Notes: a model not told the origin generated them from the letters alone. A DNA stretch of 64,000 nucleotides from Thermotoga profunda AZM34c06 (GCF_000828675.1 NZ_AP014510.1:1445413-1509412), one strand, 5' to 3'; positions 9,603 to 18,759 are shown, counted from the stretch's first letter. A program made the numbers and translations.

Positions 9603-10679
9603 TCAAATAACCATCAATTCCCTTGATAAATTTGTGAGTTTTTCAAGAGAATCTCTCTTTACCAAAACATCTTCTTCTATTCTAACCCCATACTTGCCTT
9701 CTATATAAATCCCCGGTTCTATCGTAACCACAGCAGATTCTGGCAGCAATTCCTCATTGGTAGAATTCACTCTTGGCGATTCATGAACTTCGAGGCCTAT
9801 CCCATGTCCCAAGCCATGGCCGAAATACTGACCATAACCCTTTTGGATAATGTGATTCCTCGCAAGTGCATCAACAGATTTACCTTTCATCCTTGCACTT
9901 CCGCCATTTAAAGCCAAAGTTTGGGCTTCATAAACTGTTTGATAGATTTTCTTGAATTCGTCATCGGGTTTTCCAAAGAAAATTGTACGTGTTATGTCTG
10001 CACAATAACCGTTCACAACAGCTCCAAAATCAAAGGTGATCGGTTCACCAGGGAGTATTTTTTTGTGTGATGGTCTACCATGTGGTAAAGACGTTCTGGG
10101 ACCACTGATCACTATCGTTTCGAAGGCAGTTCCATCAGCGCCGAATTTCTTCATGTTGTACTCAAATTCAGCCGCAATTTCTTTTTCAGTCACATTCTCT
10201 TTTATCGATTCTATTGTTTTCAGAAAAGCCTTCTCGCTGATTGAAATTGCCTTTCTAATATTCTCTATCTCTTGAGGTTCCTTAACTGATCTCATTGATT
10301 CCATTACTGAGTCTATGGGTATGAAGTTTGCCTTGATTTTTTCACTGATCTTGAGAAAAACATTGTGGCTGACTCTTTGAAACTCAAGACCTATCGTCTT
10401 GGGTTTGAATTCTTCAACCACGGTTTTTATGTTTTCAAATAAATCGCCATTTCTGTACTCGATCAATTGGAATTTTGTCTGCTGTTTTGCCTGCTCGAAA
10501 TATCTCGAGTCGGTGATTATGAACTGCTTGTCCCTGTTCAATACTAAAATACTGAAAGAGCCAGTAAAACCAGAAAGATAATAAGTGGAAGGCTTAGAAG
10601 TATACTCTACATTATAAACGAGAGCCACATCAACACCAATTTGCTCAATTTTTTCAAAGAATCGATCCAATCTATTCAA
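9603..10679 (-). CDS. M24-family Xaa-Pro peptidase (aminopeptidase P/prolidase type)
   Basis: Cytoplasmic metallopeptidase that cleaves the bond before or after proline in peptides. It has 358 residues: a creatinase-type N-terminal domain followed by the pita-bread catalytic domain with the five metal ligands in FDFGAVVNGYCADITR (two Asp), GLGHGIGLEVHES (His), TIEPGIY and RIEEDV (two Glu). Start TTG at 10679 behind AAGGAGGTG. It heads the nine-gene operon. A second, clearly related copy lies in the arabinose locus (36863-37948), which suggests this one is the housekeeping enzyme. Confidence 0.93.
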   Translation of the reverse strand: MNRLDRFFEKIEQIGVDVALVYNVEYTSKPSTYYLSGFTGSFSILVLNRDKQFIITDSRYFEQAKQQTKFQLIEYRNGDLFENIKTVVEEFKPKTIGLEFQRVSHNVFLKISEKIKANFIPIDSVMESMRSVKEPQEIENIRKAISISEKAFLKTIESIKENVTEKEIAAEFEYNMKKFGADGTAFETIVISGPRTSLPHGRPSHKKILPGEPITFDFGAVVNGYCADITRTIFFGKPDDEFKKIYQTVYEAQTLALNGGSARMKGKSVDALARNHIIQKGYGQYFGHGLGHGIGLEVHESPRVNSTNEELLPESAVVTIEPGIYIEGKYGVRIEEDVLVKRDSLEKLTNLSRELMVI

Positions 10680-10738
10680 ACCTGTGCACCTCCTTTATCA
10701 TTGTACAATAATCAGGGGAGGTATGCAAAACGGATCAA

Positions 10739-11365
10739 ATTAAAATAATACAAATAGCAAAAAGGATAGTTGAACTCTTTCCCCGTGAAAAGTTTACGGA
10801 TGATCCATTCAAGATACTGATATGTACAATTTTGAGTCAAAGGACACGTGATGAGAACACAGAGATAGCATGCCGAAAGCTTTTTTCAAGGTATTCTGAT
10901 CCATTCACTCTTGCAAAAGCCAGTCCCGACCAACTCTACGAATTGATCAGGGTTTCTGGCATGTACAAACAAAAAGCCGAAAGAATAGTAATCGTATCAA
11001 GGATAATCGTTGAAAAATATCAAGGAAGGGTCCCATCAGATCTTGAAGAACTTTTAAAGTTACCTGGAGTTGGTCGGAAAACAGCGAATATAGTTTTGTA
11101 CCATGGTTTTGACAAACCCGCATTAGCAGTCGACACACATGTACATCGAATATCTAATAGAATAGGATTTGTCACGACAAAAAATCCTGAAGAAACAGAG
11201 ATAGAACTCAGTAGATTAATTCCAGCCGAACTTTGGGGACCACTTAATGGTTCGATGGTTGAGTTTGGAAGGAAGGTTTGTTTGCCGCGTGTACCATTAT
11301 GTAATAAATGTTATTTCACAAAAGAATGTAACTTTTTCAAACAGAAAAACAGTAGTTTTACTTAG
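10739..11365 (+). CDS. nth: Endonuclease III, start codon unclear
   Basis: DNA glycosylase/AP lyase for oxidised pyrimidines. It has the helix-hairpin-helix LPGVGRKTANIV with the catalytic Lys, the catalytic Asp in AVDTHVHR, and the C-terminal [4Fe-4S] cluster with C-X6-C-X2-C-X5-C spacing (CLPRVPLCNKCYFTKEC). The frame is open back to a stop at 10709-10711, and the protein clearly extends upstream of the first canonical in-frame start, TTG at 10832, which lies in the middle of a conserved helix. No ATG, GTG or TTG exists in frame between them. The coordinate given is an in-frame ATT; ACG at 10730, 8 bases after AGGGGAGG, or a one-base frameshift from ATG at 10723 are alternatives. The 3' end overlaps convergent rnhC by 8 bp. 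Confidence 0.85.
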   Translation: MKIIQIAKRIVELFPREKFTDDPFKILICTILSQRTRDENTEIACRKLFSRYSDPFTLAKASPDQLYELIRVSGMYKQKAERIVIVSRIIVEKYQGRVPSDLEELLKLPGVGRKTANIVLYHGFDKPALAVDTHVHRISNRIGFVTTKNPEETEIELSRLIPAELWGPLNGSMVEFGRKVCLPRVPLCNKCYFTKECNFFKQKNSSFT

Positions 11366-12260
11366 AGATTAGATTTCGCACGTTCGAAAAATTCATCTTC
11401 GCTATTCTTTCCAATTCTTTTAAACCATGGTTTTTTAAAAAATTCATGGCAAACTCGGTTGCTCTTTGCCCGGCTCCAAGCGGTATCTTCACATCGTACT
11501 GTCTTGAGACATTATCGATCCAGGACAAAAATTCTGCTCTTGCAATAATCGAAGCAGCTGCAACTGCTGGGTTTACTTCAGCTTTTTTAAAACCAAGGAC
11601 TGTCAAATCATCACAAATCTCCAATTTTTCTTTCAGACCCTTTGCTCCAAAGTCGTCATAAATCGCAATGAATGATTTTTTCTTCGTAAGAACGTTTCTT
11701 ATACAATGAGCATGCAGATCTTCTAATAGTTCATTCATATTCTCAACGTTGACAAGATCTTTTGGCTCTACGATTGCAATTGAATATTCACATGATGATT
11801 TTATTCTATTGGCCAAGTCCGAGATTTTTTTATCGCTCAATAATTTGCTATCCTTCAATTTTTTACCAAAGTTATCATATTCAACCTTACCAATGTAAAC
11901 CGCAGCTACAACAAGAGGTCCAAAGATATCTCCTTTTCCTGATTCATCTGAACCTATTGCCGGTAAGATCATTTTAGGATCATCGGGAAGATTGTCGAGG
12001 ACCTTTTTTTGAATCTCAAGGTCATCTTGCATCTCAAATATCCTTTCATCCAATTTGTTCAAGATATCGTTCAATTTCTGCAGGCAAGAAGATTTGATTT
12101 GTGATAGATCAATCGTTGTTTGACCATCTTTACGCCAATAAATCCTCAGATGTCCACAATTTTTTATACGAAATTGGATACCGTTTTGTATAATTTTTTC
12201 AGATTCTATTTTAAGGCCACTTTGCTGTATCTTTTGTTTGATTTGGTTCAAGTTTTTCAC
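11358..12260 (-). CDS. rnhC: Ribonuclease HIII
   Basis: Cleaves RNA in RNA:DNA hybrids. The 300-residue protein has an N-terminal TBP-like substrate-binding domain (about residues 1-85) and an RNase H2-like catalytic domain starting at GSDESGKGDIFGPLVVAAV. The acidic DE..G motif with a Ser/Lys-containing GKGD loop is characteristic of HIII rather than HII. Start GTG at 12260 overlaps the flavodiiron gene stop by 4 bp, so the two are cotranscribed. Confidence 0.93.
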   Translation of the reverse strand: MKNLNQIKQKIQQSGLKIESEKIIQNGIQFRIKNCGHLRIYWRKDGQTTIDLSQIKSSCLQKLNDILNKLDERIFEMQDDLEIQKKVLDNLPDDPKMILPAIGSDESGKGDIFGPLVVAAVYIGKVEYDNFGKKLKDSKLLSDKKISDLANRIKSSCEYSIAIVEPKDLVNVENMNELLEDLHAHCIRNVLTKKKSFIAIYDDFGAKGLKEKLEICDDLTVLGFKKAEVNPAVAAASIIARAEFLSWIDNVSRQYDVKIPLGAGQRATEFAMNFLKNHGLKELERIAKMNFSNVRNLISK

Positions 12261-13459
12261 GGTTGTTCCATTATTTTTCTTGCAAAATCATAGCCGAATT
12301 CTTCTATTTTCTGTAAATCCTCATTTGTGGGACTACCATTGATATCAAAAACGCCCACGATCTGCCATTTGAGTGGTTCTATTATTTCTCTTATTCTTTT
12401 TGATGCACCACCACTCCAACCGTAACTTCCAAAAATTGCCGCTGTCTTGAACTGTACATGCTTTACACTTGCCATGTGAAGTACATCTGCCATTGGGGGG
12501 AAGAGAGATCCTTCATACGTTGGAGCTCCAATTACCACGCCTCTATTTTTCCAAAGTGATGCGAGTATGTAGCTCACATGTGTCTGAGTAACATTGAAGA
12601 CATCAACTGCTATCCCCGATTTTGATATCCCATTGAGTAGAGAACTCATAATTCTCTCTGTGTTACCATACATTGAACCATAGAGCAAAGTCACACCTTT
12701 TTCAGCAGGAGAAGATGCATATTGTGCCCATTTTTTATATAAATCTACGACTATACCTGGGTTCTCTCTCCAGATCAAACCATGTGAAGGAGCAATGATT
12801 TGAACTGGCAGACTTGACAATTTTTCTATAGCCTTGAGAACAGGTGTACTGAAGGTAGCAACGATATTAGCATAATATCTGAGCATCTCCTTTATGTAGA
12901 AGTCCTTGTCTTTACATTCATCATCGAATAAAACACCTCTGAGCGCACCATAACCGCCGAAACCATCACAAGAAAACAACACCTTGTGAGTCACTTCGTA
13001 TGTCATCATTGTTTCGGGCCAATGAACAAATGGCGTATAATAGAATTTCAAAAGTTTCTCTCCAATTCTCAATTCTTCCAAATCTTTCACTGGTTTGACA
13101 TTCTCATCGATATGATAAAAAGCCTTGAGCATTTTCACTCCTTTTTCACTTATTAAGATAGTCGCATGTGGTGCGATCTTTTTCAAAACGGTGAGAATCC
13201 CTGTATGATCCGGTTCCATGTGATTTATCACTACATAATCTATCTTTGATACGGGTATGATCTGTTCAATTTGTTCAAAAAATTCATCCGTCTTGATCGA
13301 TTTTGCGAGGTCGATTAGAACATTTTTTTCATCGACAAGGAGGTATGAATTGTATGAGACACCTTCCTCACCTATCGGCCAGAGTCCTTCAAAGAATTGA
13401 GTAAATCTGTCGTTCACTCCAACCCAATAGATACCGGGTTTGATCTGTACAGATCTCAT
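12257..13459 (-). CDS. A-type flavodiiron protein (oxygen/nitric oxide reductase)
   Basis: Cytoplasmic protein that reduces O2 (or NO) to protect anaerobes. The 400-residue protein has a metallo-beta-lactamase-like diiron domain (about 1-250) with the ligand motif NHMEPDHTG (H-x-E-x-D-H), a further ligand His in TPFVHWPET, SCDGFG with Asp, and SHGLIWR, followed by a flavodoxin domain with the FMN loop LLYGSMYGNTERI. Start ATG at 13459 behind GGGGG. The electron donor is not encoded nearby. It fits an organism that carries an oxygen-sensitive glycyl radical enzyme and several FeS enzymes. Confidence 0.95.
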   Translation of the reverse strand: MRSVQIKPGIYWVGVNDRFTQFFEGLWPIGEEGVSYNSYLLVDEKNVLIDLAKSIKTDEFFEQIEQIIPVSKIDYVVINHMEPDHTGILTVLKKIAPHATILISEKGVKMLKAFYHIDENVKPVKDLEELRIGEKLLKFYYTPFVHWPETMMTYEVTHKVLFSCDGFGGYGALRGVLFDDECKDKDFYIKEMLRYYANIVATFSTPVLKAIEKLSSLPVQIIAPSHGLIWRENPGIVVDLYKKWAQYASSPAEKGVTLLYGSMYGNTERIMSSLLNGISKSGIAVDVFNVTQTHVSYILASLWKNRGVVIGAPTYEGSLFPPMADVLHMASVKHVQFKTAAIFGSYGWSGGASKRIREIIEPLKWQIVGVFDINGSPTNEDLQKIEEFGYDFARKIMEQP

Positions 13460-13676
13460 GATAATACCCCCTTTGCTATATAAATGTTACCACGCAAACG
13501 AGAATTATAAAAGTGTGGTTGATTGTGTTGTGAGAGTTTAGTTTATGAATTAAATAGTTTCTGGTGTTTAGTTAAGACTTAGATCTGTTTTATTCGTTCA
13601 AGAAAATACAATTATATTCTTGACATGATTTTCTTATAATAAATCCTTGTACGCAGGTTAAAGTGAGGTGAGAGAT

Positions 13677-14813
13677 ATGTTCGAAGAATTGTTCTTGGGT
13701 GTATTCTCTTTAACTTTTGGAAATGTAATTATGATAATCATCGGGTTATTGCTCATTTACCTGGCTATCGCAAAGAAATATGAACCCGCTTTACTGCTAC
13801 CAATAGGTTTTGGTACGATCTTGGTCAATATCCCATTATCATCAGCTATTGATCAATTACTCGAAGGAGTATTACACAGAGGGGTTCTCAGTATTTTCTT
13901 TGACATAGGTATTGCAACCGAGATTTTTCCTTTGTTGATATTCATTGCTGTTGGAGCTATGATTGACTTTACACCTTTACTTGAGAATCCCGTGATGTTT
14001 CTTTTTGGAGCTGCAGCACAGTTTGGTATATTTGGAACGATGGCTGTTGCAACATTGCTTGGATTTGATCTAAAAGAAGCAGCATCAATAGGAATAATTG
14101 GTGCTGCCGATGGACCAACATCTATCTATGTAGCTTCTCGTTTTGCAAGACACATGCTCGGACCAATCTCAGTCGCTGCCTATTCTTATATGTCCTTGGT
14201 TCCAATTATTCAACCACCAGTGATAAGAGCTTTGACATCCAAAGAGGAAAGATCTATAAGAATGCAACCCAAGGCACAGAAGATACCAAGAATGGTAAAA
14301 ATAATATTTCCAATAACTATAACCGTTGTTGCGAGTATTTTGGCTCCCACCTCTGCTGCGTTGATAGGATTTTTGATGTTCGGGAATCTTTTGAGAGAAT
14401 GCGGCGTTTTAGATAGTCTTTCAAAATCTGCGCAAAATGAGCTTGCCAATCTTGTTACGATCTTGCTCGGTCTCACTATTGCTTCTACGATGACCGCCGA
14501 CAAGTTTCTAAAGCCACAAACACTTGTGATACTTGGCTTGGGATTGGTTGCTTTCATTTTCGATACAGCGGCTGGTGTATTATTTGCAAAGTTTTTAAAT
14601 CTCTTTCTCAAGCAAAAAATCAATCCAATGCTCGGAGCTGCAGGGATTTCGGCATTTCCCATGTCGGCACGAGTCATACACAAGATGGGGTTAGAGGAAG
14701 ATCCTATGAATTTTTTACTGATGTACGCCGCTGGTGCAAATACCGCCGGACAGATTGGCTCAGTACTGGCCGGTGGAATCCTGATAGCCCTTGTGGGAGG
14801 TAACGCGTTATGA
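13677..14813 (+). CDS. Na+-translocating decarboxylase beta subunit (OadB/GcdB/MmdB family)
   Basis: Membrane subunit that couples decarboxylation of a carboxybiotin carrier to Na+ export. The 378-residue protein is strongly hydrophobic with about ten membrane segments and the family's conserved regions, including GAADGPTSIY (Asp needed for Na+ coupling in the family) and the C-terminal GANTAGQIGSVLAGG. I place the start at ATG 13677, 6 bases after GAGGTGA, rather than the GTG three codons earlier. It is followed, with ATGA overlap, by a 45-residue membrane protein. No carboxyltransferase alpha subunit or biotin carrier is encoded in the window, so the substrate is unknown. Confidence 0.9.
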   Translation: MFEELFLGVFSLTFGNVIMIIIGLLLIYLAIAKKYEPALLLPIGFGTILVNIPLSSAIDQLLEGVLHRGVLSIFFDIGIATEIFPLLIFIAVGAMIDFTPLLENPVMFLFGAAAQFGIFGTMAVATLLGFDLKEAASIGIIGAADGPTSIYVASRFARHMLGPISVAAYSYMSLVPIIQPPVIRALTSKEERSIRMQPKAQKIPRMVKIIFPITITVVASILAPTSAALIGFLMFGNLLRECGVLDSLSKSAQNELANLVTILLGLTIASTMTADKFLKPQTLVILGLGLVAFIFDTAAGVLFAKFLNLFLKQKINPMLGAAGISAFPMSARVIHKMGLEEDPMNFLLMYAAGANTAGQIGSVLAGGILIALVGGNAL

Positions 14814-14947
14814 TGGAAACCTTTTTAACTGCTGTCAAGTTGGGAATTGTTGGATATCTTTTTTTGGTTGGTCTCTTACTCGTCCTTTTTGTTTTTGTGA
14901 AGATTTTTTTGAAAGCTTTTACAAAAATCAGAAAGTCAAAAACATAA
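14810..14947 (+). CDS. 45-residue single-pass membrane protein, possible OadG-like gamma subunit
   Basis: Small gene starting at ATGATG in a 4-bp overlap with the beta subunit stop. The product is MMETFLTAVKLGIVGYLFLV followed by a continuous hydrophobic segment and a basic tail (KAFTKIRKSKT), so it is one transmembrane helix with a cytoplasmic positive end. Position, size and topology match the small gamma (OadG) subunits that hold Na+-decarboxylase complexes together, but there is not enough sequence to prove homology. It lacks the Pro-rich or His-rich tail seen in some OadG proteins. Confidence 0.6.
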   Translation: MMETFLTAVKLGIVGYLFLVGLLLVLFVFVKIFLKAFTKIRKSKT

Positions 14948-15001
14948 AATGAATGTAGTAGAATTTTGTTGCATCAATCGAATGAAAGGGGGCTGATTTT
15001 G

Positions 15002-16549
15002 GTGAAGAAGATTTTTACAATCGTACTGATTTTGGCAACGATTCTGAGCTTTGCGACTAAGTTGACCATCTTGCACATCAATGACACACACGGACATGCC
15101 TGGAGTTTCAGTGAAACTAATAACCCAAATATCGGTGGTTTCGCTGCAATAGCAACAATTGTAGAAGAGGTTAGAAAAGAAGTAGAATCGCAAGGAGGAC
15201 ATGTGATCTTTTTACATGCTGGAGATATCAATACAGGTGTACCCGAGTCAGATCAATTAGATGCGGCTCCTGATATAGTCGCTTTGAATCTCATGAAACT
15301 CGATGCTGCAACCTTTGGAAACCACGAATTTGACAAACCAAAAACGACTCTCGCAAAGCAAATGGCACTTGCGAACTTCCCATTTGTATCAGCCAACTTC
15401 ACAGATCCCGAAGGTGTTGTGAAAGCTAAATCCTACATAATTAAAGATTTTGGAGACTTGAAAGTTGCAATCTTTGGTCTCACAACAGAAGAAACTGCCA
15501 TCCTTGAGCCGATCTATCTCAATGGCGCGACCTTTGCAAATGCCGTTCAGGTGAGTAAAGCCTTATTGCCAGAAATGAGAGCAAAGGCTGATGTGATCAT
15601 CGCTTTGGCTCATTTGGGATGGGAACCCGAAGGGGAAGGTAAGACAACCAGCAAGCAATTGGCTCAGCTTGTAGATGGTATTGATGTGATAATCGACGGA
15701 CATAGCCACACGAAATTCGAAAACGCTCAATTTGTGAACAACACAATTGTAGCTCAAGCATGGGAATGGGGAAAATACGTTGGAAGACTGGATCTCGATA
15801 TCGAGAATGGAAAGATTGTTTCCTGGAATTGGAAACCGATACCTGTCAATCTTAAGAATTACAAAGGCAAAGACGCCGAAGGTAAAGATGTGTATGAATT
15901 TGTTGGTAAACCATATGAAGAAAACTTCTATGTAAAAACCGTTCTTAACTACTTCAAATCACTGGGAAGTGAAAAGCTCGATACAGTAATCGGTGAGACT
16001 AAAATACTACTCGACGGAGAAAGAACTAATGTCAGATCTAAAAGTACAAATCTCGCAAACATGATTTGTGATTCCATGATCTGGAAAGTAAACGCAGATA
16101 TAGCACTCACAAATGGTGGTGGGATCCGAGCATCGATAAAACCAGGAAAGATCACAGTTAGAGATGTTCTAACGGTACTTCCTTTTGGAAACACGTTGTA
16201 CGTGATCAAAATGACTGGCGAGCAGGTTATGAAAGTACTCGAGTATGCCGCAACAATCAAAGAAGGACAAGGCGCATTTTTGCAAACGGGCGGTTTGATC
16301 TGGAAGAGCGTCGGTGGTAAGGTAGTTGAAGCAAAGGTCAAAGGAGAGCCATTGGATCCTAGTAAAATATACACAGTGGTTACAAATGATTACATGGCAC
16401 AAGGTGGAGACGGTTACACTATGTTGAAGGGTCTACCTGGATATAATACAGGATTTACAATGGACAGTGTCCTGGCACAATATATCCAACAAGTCTTGAT
16501 GGGTACTGTGCAAGATTACGATTCCCAGCTCAGATATATCAGACAGTAA
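15002..16549 (+). CDS. Secreted 5'-nucleotidase/2',3'-cyclic phosphodiesterase (UshA family)
   Basis: Exported metallophosphoesterase that hydrolyses nucleotides or related phosphate esters. The start is GTG at 15002 (GGGGG 9 bases upstream) and gives a clean signal peptide, KKIFTIVLILATILSFA. The N-terminal calcineurin-like domain has metal ligands in HINDTHGH, HAGD, FGNHEFD and IDGHSHT. The C-terminal 5'-nucleotidase domain has the substrate loop ALTNGGGIRASI and the motif VTNDYMAQGGDGY. About 515 residues, normal for the family. It is followed by a strong terminator, so it ends the Na+-decarboxylase transcription unit. Confidence 0.93.
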   Translation: MKKIFTIVLILATILSFATKLTILHINDTHGHAWSFSETNNPNIGGFAAIATIVEEVRKEVESQGGHVIFLHAGDINTGVPESDQLDAAPDIVALNLMKLDAATFGNHEFDKPKTTLAKQMALANFPFVSANFTDPEGVVKAKSYIIKDFGDLKVAIFGLTTEETAILEPIYLNGATFANAVQVSKALLPEMRAKADVIIALAHLGWEPEGEGKTTSKQLAQLVDGIDVIIDGHSHTKFENAQFVNNTIVAQAWEWGKYVGRLDLDIENGKIVSWNWKPIPVNLKNYKGKDAEGKDVYEFVGKPYEENFYVKTVLNYFKSLGSEKLDTVIGETKILLDGERTNVRSKSTNLANMICDSMIWKVNADIALTNGGGIRASIKPGKITVRDVLTVLPFGNTLYVIKMTGEQVMKVLEYAATIKEGQGAFLQTGGLIWKSVGGKVVEAKVKGEPLDPSKIYTVVTNDYMAQGGDGYTMLKGLPGYNTGFTMDSVLAQYIQQVLMGTVQDYDSQLRYIRQ

Positions 16550-16563
16550 AAACAAATGATTAA

Positions 16564-16600
16564 AAAACTGGGAGGCTTAAAAACCTCCCAGTTTTATTTT
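16564..16600 (+). terminator. Rho-independent terminator after 5'-nucleotidase
   Basis: Perfect 12-bp stem AAAACTGGGAGG / CCTCCCAGTTTT (16564-16575 and 16584-16595) with an 8-base loop, followed by ATTTT. It lies 14 bases after the stop codon and separates this gene from the Nqr/Rnf operon. Confidence 0.92.
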
Positions 16601-16676
16601 ATCTATTTTATCTTTGAACTTCTATATTATAATTAAATAAAATGACAGAAATCTTTAAATTGGGGGGAGATAAGAA

Positions 16677-17552
16677 TTGGCTTTTTTTCAAAAACAACCT
16701 CTTATGAGAAAAGTTTTGTATTCGCTTATACCGATCTATGTTTTTTCATTTTATCTTTATGGGTTAAGGGTATTGTGGATTGGTTTTTTTGTGTTCGGTA
16801 CTGGAATTTTTACAGAATATGTAATGGAAAAACAAAAAAAGAAACCAGTAAGTGAAGCTGTTTTGGTGACCTGTTCACTTTTGTTGTTATCTTTACCTCC
16901 ATCAATTCCTTGGTGGATCGCCGTTATTGGTTCTTTCTTTGGAGTTTTCTTTGCCAAAGAGGTGTATGGAGGATTTGGAAGAAATATCTTCAATCCGGCG
17001 ATTGTGGGAAGGTTATTCATCTATATATCTTTCCCCGTAGCCATGACAAGCAAATGGCTGTTGCCCAGAGTTGATGCATCGACATCGGCAACACCTCTTG
17101 ATCTTCTTAGAAATGGACAGGATGTTGATTTGAAAAATCTCTTCTTGGGAATCAGACCAGGTTCTATTGGTGAAAGCTGTATACCTTTGATTATAGCCGC
17201 TGCGATTTACTTGGTACTTACTAAAACTGCAAGTTTTCGAATAATCATTTCCACCTTTTCTTCTGCAACAATCTTAACGGTCCTTTTGAAAATGACTGGG
17301 ATAGGTCCTTCGCCTTTCGCAATGCTCTTGTCTGGAAGTTTTCTTTTCGTGACTGTTTTCATGGCTACAGATCCTGTCACAGCGCCAAAGAAAAAGATTT
17401 CCCAGTGGATCTATGGAGTCATCATTGGTGTTTGCACTGTATTGATAAGAAACTTCTCTCTGTTTTCGGAAGGAACGAGCTTTGGTGTTTTGATTGGTAA
17501 TACATTTGCCTCACTTCTTGATGAAATATCATCAAAGAAGGTGAAACAGTGA
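16677..17552 (+). CDS. RnfD/NqrB-family membrane subunit with flavinylation motif
   Basis: Integral membrane subunit of an ion-pumping Rnf or Na+-NQR complex. The 291-residue protein has about ten membrane segments, the conserved GGFGRNIFNPAIVGR region, and the covalent-FMN motif in VDASTSATPLD, where the Thr of SAT is the expected attachment site. The start is TTG at 16677 behind GGGGGGAG. It is shorter than typical NqrB (about 400) and closer to RnfD. First gene of a tightly packed operon with the RnfG/NqrC, RnfE/NqrD, RnfA/NqrE and NqrF homologues. A flavin transferase (ApbE), needed to attach FMN, is not in the window. Confidence 0.9.
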   Translation: MAFFQKQPLMRKVLYSLIPIYVFSFYLYGLRVLWIGFFVFGTGIFTEYVMEKQKKKPVSEAVLVTCSLLLLSLPPSIPWWIAVIGSFFGVFFAKEVYGGFGRNIFNPAIVGRLFIYISFPVAMTSKWLLPRVDASTSATPLDLLRNGQDVDLKNLFLGIRPGSIGESCIPLIIAAAIYLVLTKTASFRIIISTFSSATILTVLLKMTGIGPSPFAMLLSGSFLFVTVFMATDPVTAPKKKISQWIYGVIIGVCTVLIRNFSLFSEGTSFGVLIGNTFASLLDEISSKKVKQ

Positions 17553-18157
17553 ACAAAGAAGGTAAGTTCTACACAATATTATTCAGTTTCATCACAACTT
17601 TTGTTTTTGTATTGTTACTGTCTTTGCTCAACGCATCGACAATTCAAAGAATTCAAGATAATGAACGTTTATTCAAAATCAAAGCGATCCTGAAGGCTTT
17701 CGGTGTCGAGTATAAAAATGACCAAGAGGCATTGTCAAATTTTGAAAAATATGTGAAAACCAAAAGAATTAACAATGTTGATCTCTACTATATAACCTCC
17801 GATGCACAAACTCTTTATGGTATTGTCTTCAATGGCAGTGGTTTGTGGAGTAATATATCAGGTTTTATCTCAACAGATGAAAATGTCGAGAAAATTGTAG
17901 GAATAGAATTCATCTCACAAGCCGAGACACCAGGACTCGGTGGTCGCATTGAAGAAGAATGGTTTAAAAATCAATTTCGGTCCGAAAAATTGGTCAACGG
18001 AACAATAACAATCCAGATTGGTGGTACTGGCGACTATGATCATGAAAATGGCAAGGTAGATGCTATCACCGGTGCAACACAGACATCCAAGTCCTTGGAG
18101 AGGATAATCAATGACCATTTGAGCATTCTACGTGATATTTTGGGGGTGCGACAATGA
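17549..18157 (+). CDS. RnfG/NqrC-family FMN-binding subunit
   Basis: Membrane-anchored, outward-facing flavoprotein subunit of the complex. The 202-residue protein has one N-terminal transmembrane helix (FSFITTFVFVLLLSLLNA), then a soluble FMN-binding domain with ETPGLGG and the flavinylation motif DAITGATQTS near the C-terminus, where the last Thr of the GATxT motif takes the FMN. GTG start overlapping the preceding gene by 4 bp. Confidence 0.92.
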   Translation: MNKEGKFYTILFSFITTFVFVLLLSLLNASTIQRIQDNERLFKIKAILKAFGVEYKNDQEALSNFEKYVKTKRINNVDLYYITSDAQTLYGIVFNGSGLWSNISGFISTDENVEKIVGIEFISQAETPGLGGRIEEEWFKNQFRSEKLVNGTITIQIGGTGDYDHENGKVDAITGATQTSKSLERIINDHLSILRDILGVRQ

Positions 18158-18759
18158 ATGAATTCACAAAGATCTCCAAAAACAATTTGATAAAAGAGAA
18201 CCAAATACTGATTCAAGTTCTTGGTATTTGTTCAACTCTTGCAGTAACGAATAATTTAAGAAATACCATGATAATGGCGATCGGTGTTACCTTGGTTACT
18301 GGGTTGTCTAATTTGACAGTTTCTTTTTTAAAAAAATATATACCCCGTAAAGTTAGGATGATGGTTGAAACCCTTATAATTGCATTTTATGTGATAATTG
18401 TCGATATCATACTGAGGGCTTACTTACCCGATGTAAGTAAAGCACTTGGACCATATGTTGGGCTGATTATCACCAACTGTATAATCATGGGCCGAGCTGA
18501 AGCATTTGCTCAAGCAAATACTCCATTGATTTCTCTTTGGGATGGTCTTACAGCTGGAGCTGGTTATGCATTAGTTTTGGTGATTGTGGCATTCATTCGT
18601 GAATTGCTTGGCTTTGGAACGATTTTCAACATCCGTATTATGCCAAAGAGTTTCACACCATGGACTATCATGGTTATGGCACCGAGCGCCTTTTTCATAG
18701 TCGCATTGCTCATGTGGGTGGCAAAGTCAATGTCTCTCAAGGCAGGTGGAAAGAAATGA
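18154..18759 (+). CDS. RnfE/NqrD-family membrane subunit
   Basis: Six-helix membrane subunit. It carries the two cysteines that contribute to the intramembrane iron-sulfur centre of Rnf/NQR complexes, in LGICSTLAVTN and ITNCIIMGRAEAFA. 201 residues, normal length. ATG start overlaps the previous gene by 4 bp, and its stop overlaps the next gene's ATG. Confidence 0.94.
   Translation: MNEFTKISKNNLIKENQILIQVLGICSTLAVTNNLRNTMIMAIGVTLVTGLSNLTVSFLKKYIPRKVRMMVETLIIAFYVIIVDIILRAYLPDVSKALGPYVGLIITNCIIMGRAEAFAQANTPLISLWDGLTAGAGYALVLVIVAFIRELLGFGTIFNIRIMPKSFTPWTIMVMAPSAFFIVALLMWVAKSMSLKAGGKK

Noticed and set aside
13620-13640. TTGACA and TATAAT upstream of the Na+-decarboxylase beta gene as a promoter
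   Set aside because: The two hexamers are only 9 bases apart, too close to be used together. The -10 alone may be real, but its -35 is unclear.
14966-15001. Upstream TTG start of the 5'-nucleotidase
   Set aside because: It puts twelve mainly polar residues before the signal peptide and reads through the GGGGG ribosome site. GTG 15002 is better placed.
18660-18755. N-terminal extension of the RnfA/NqrE gene
   Set aside because: It overlaps the RnfE/NqrD gene, is hydrophilic and unlike the family. ATG at 18756 has the usual ATGA overlap.
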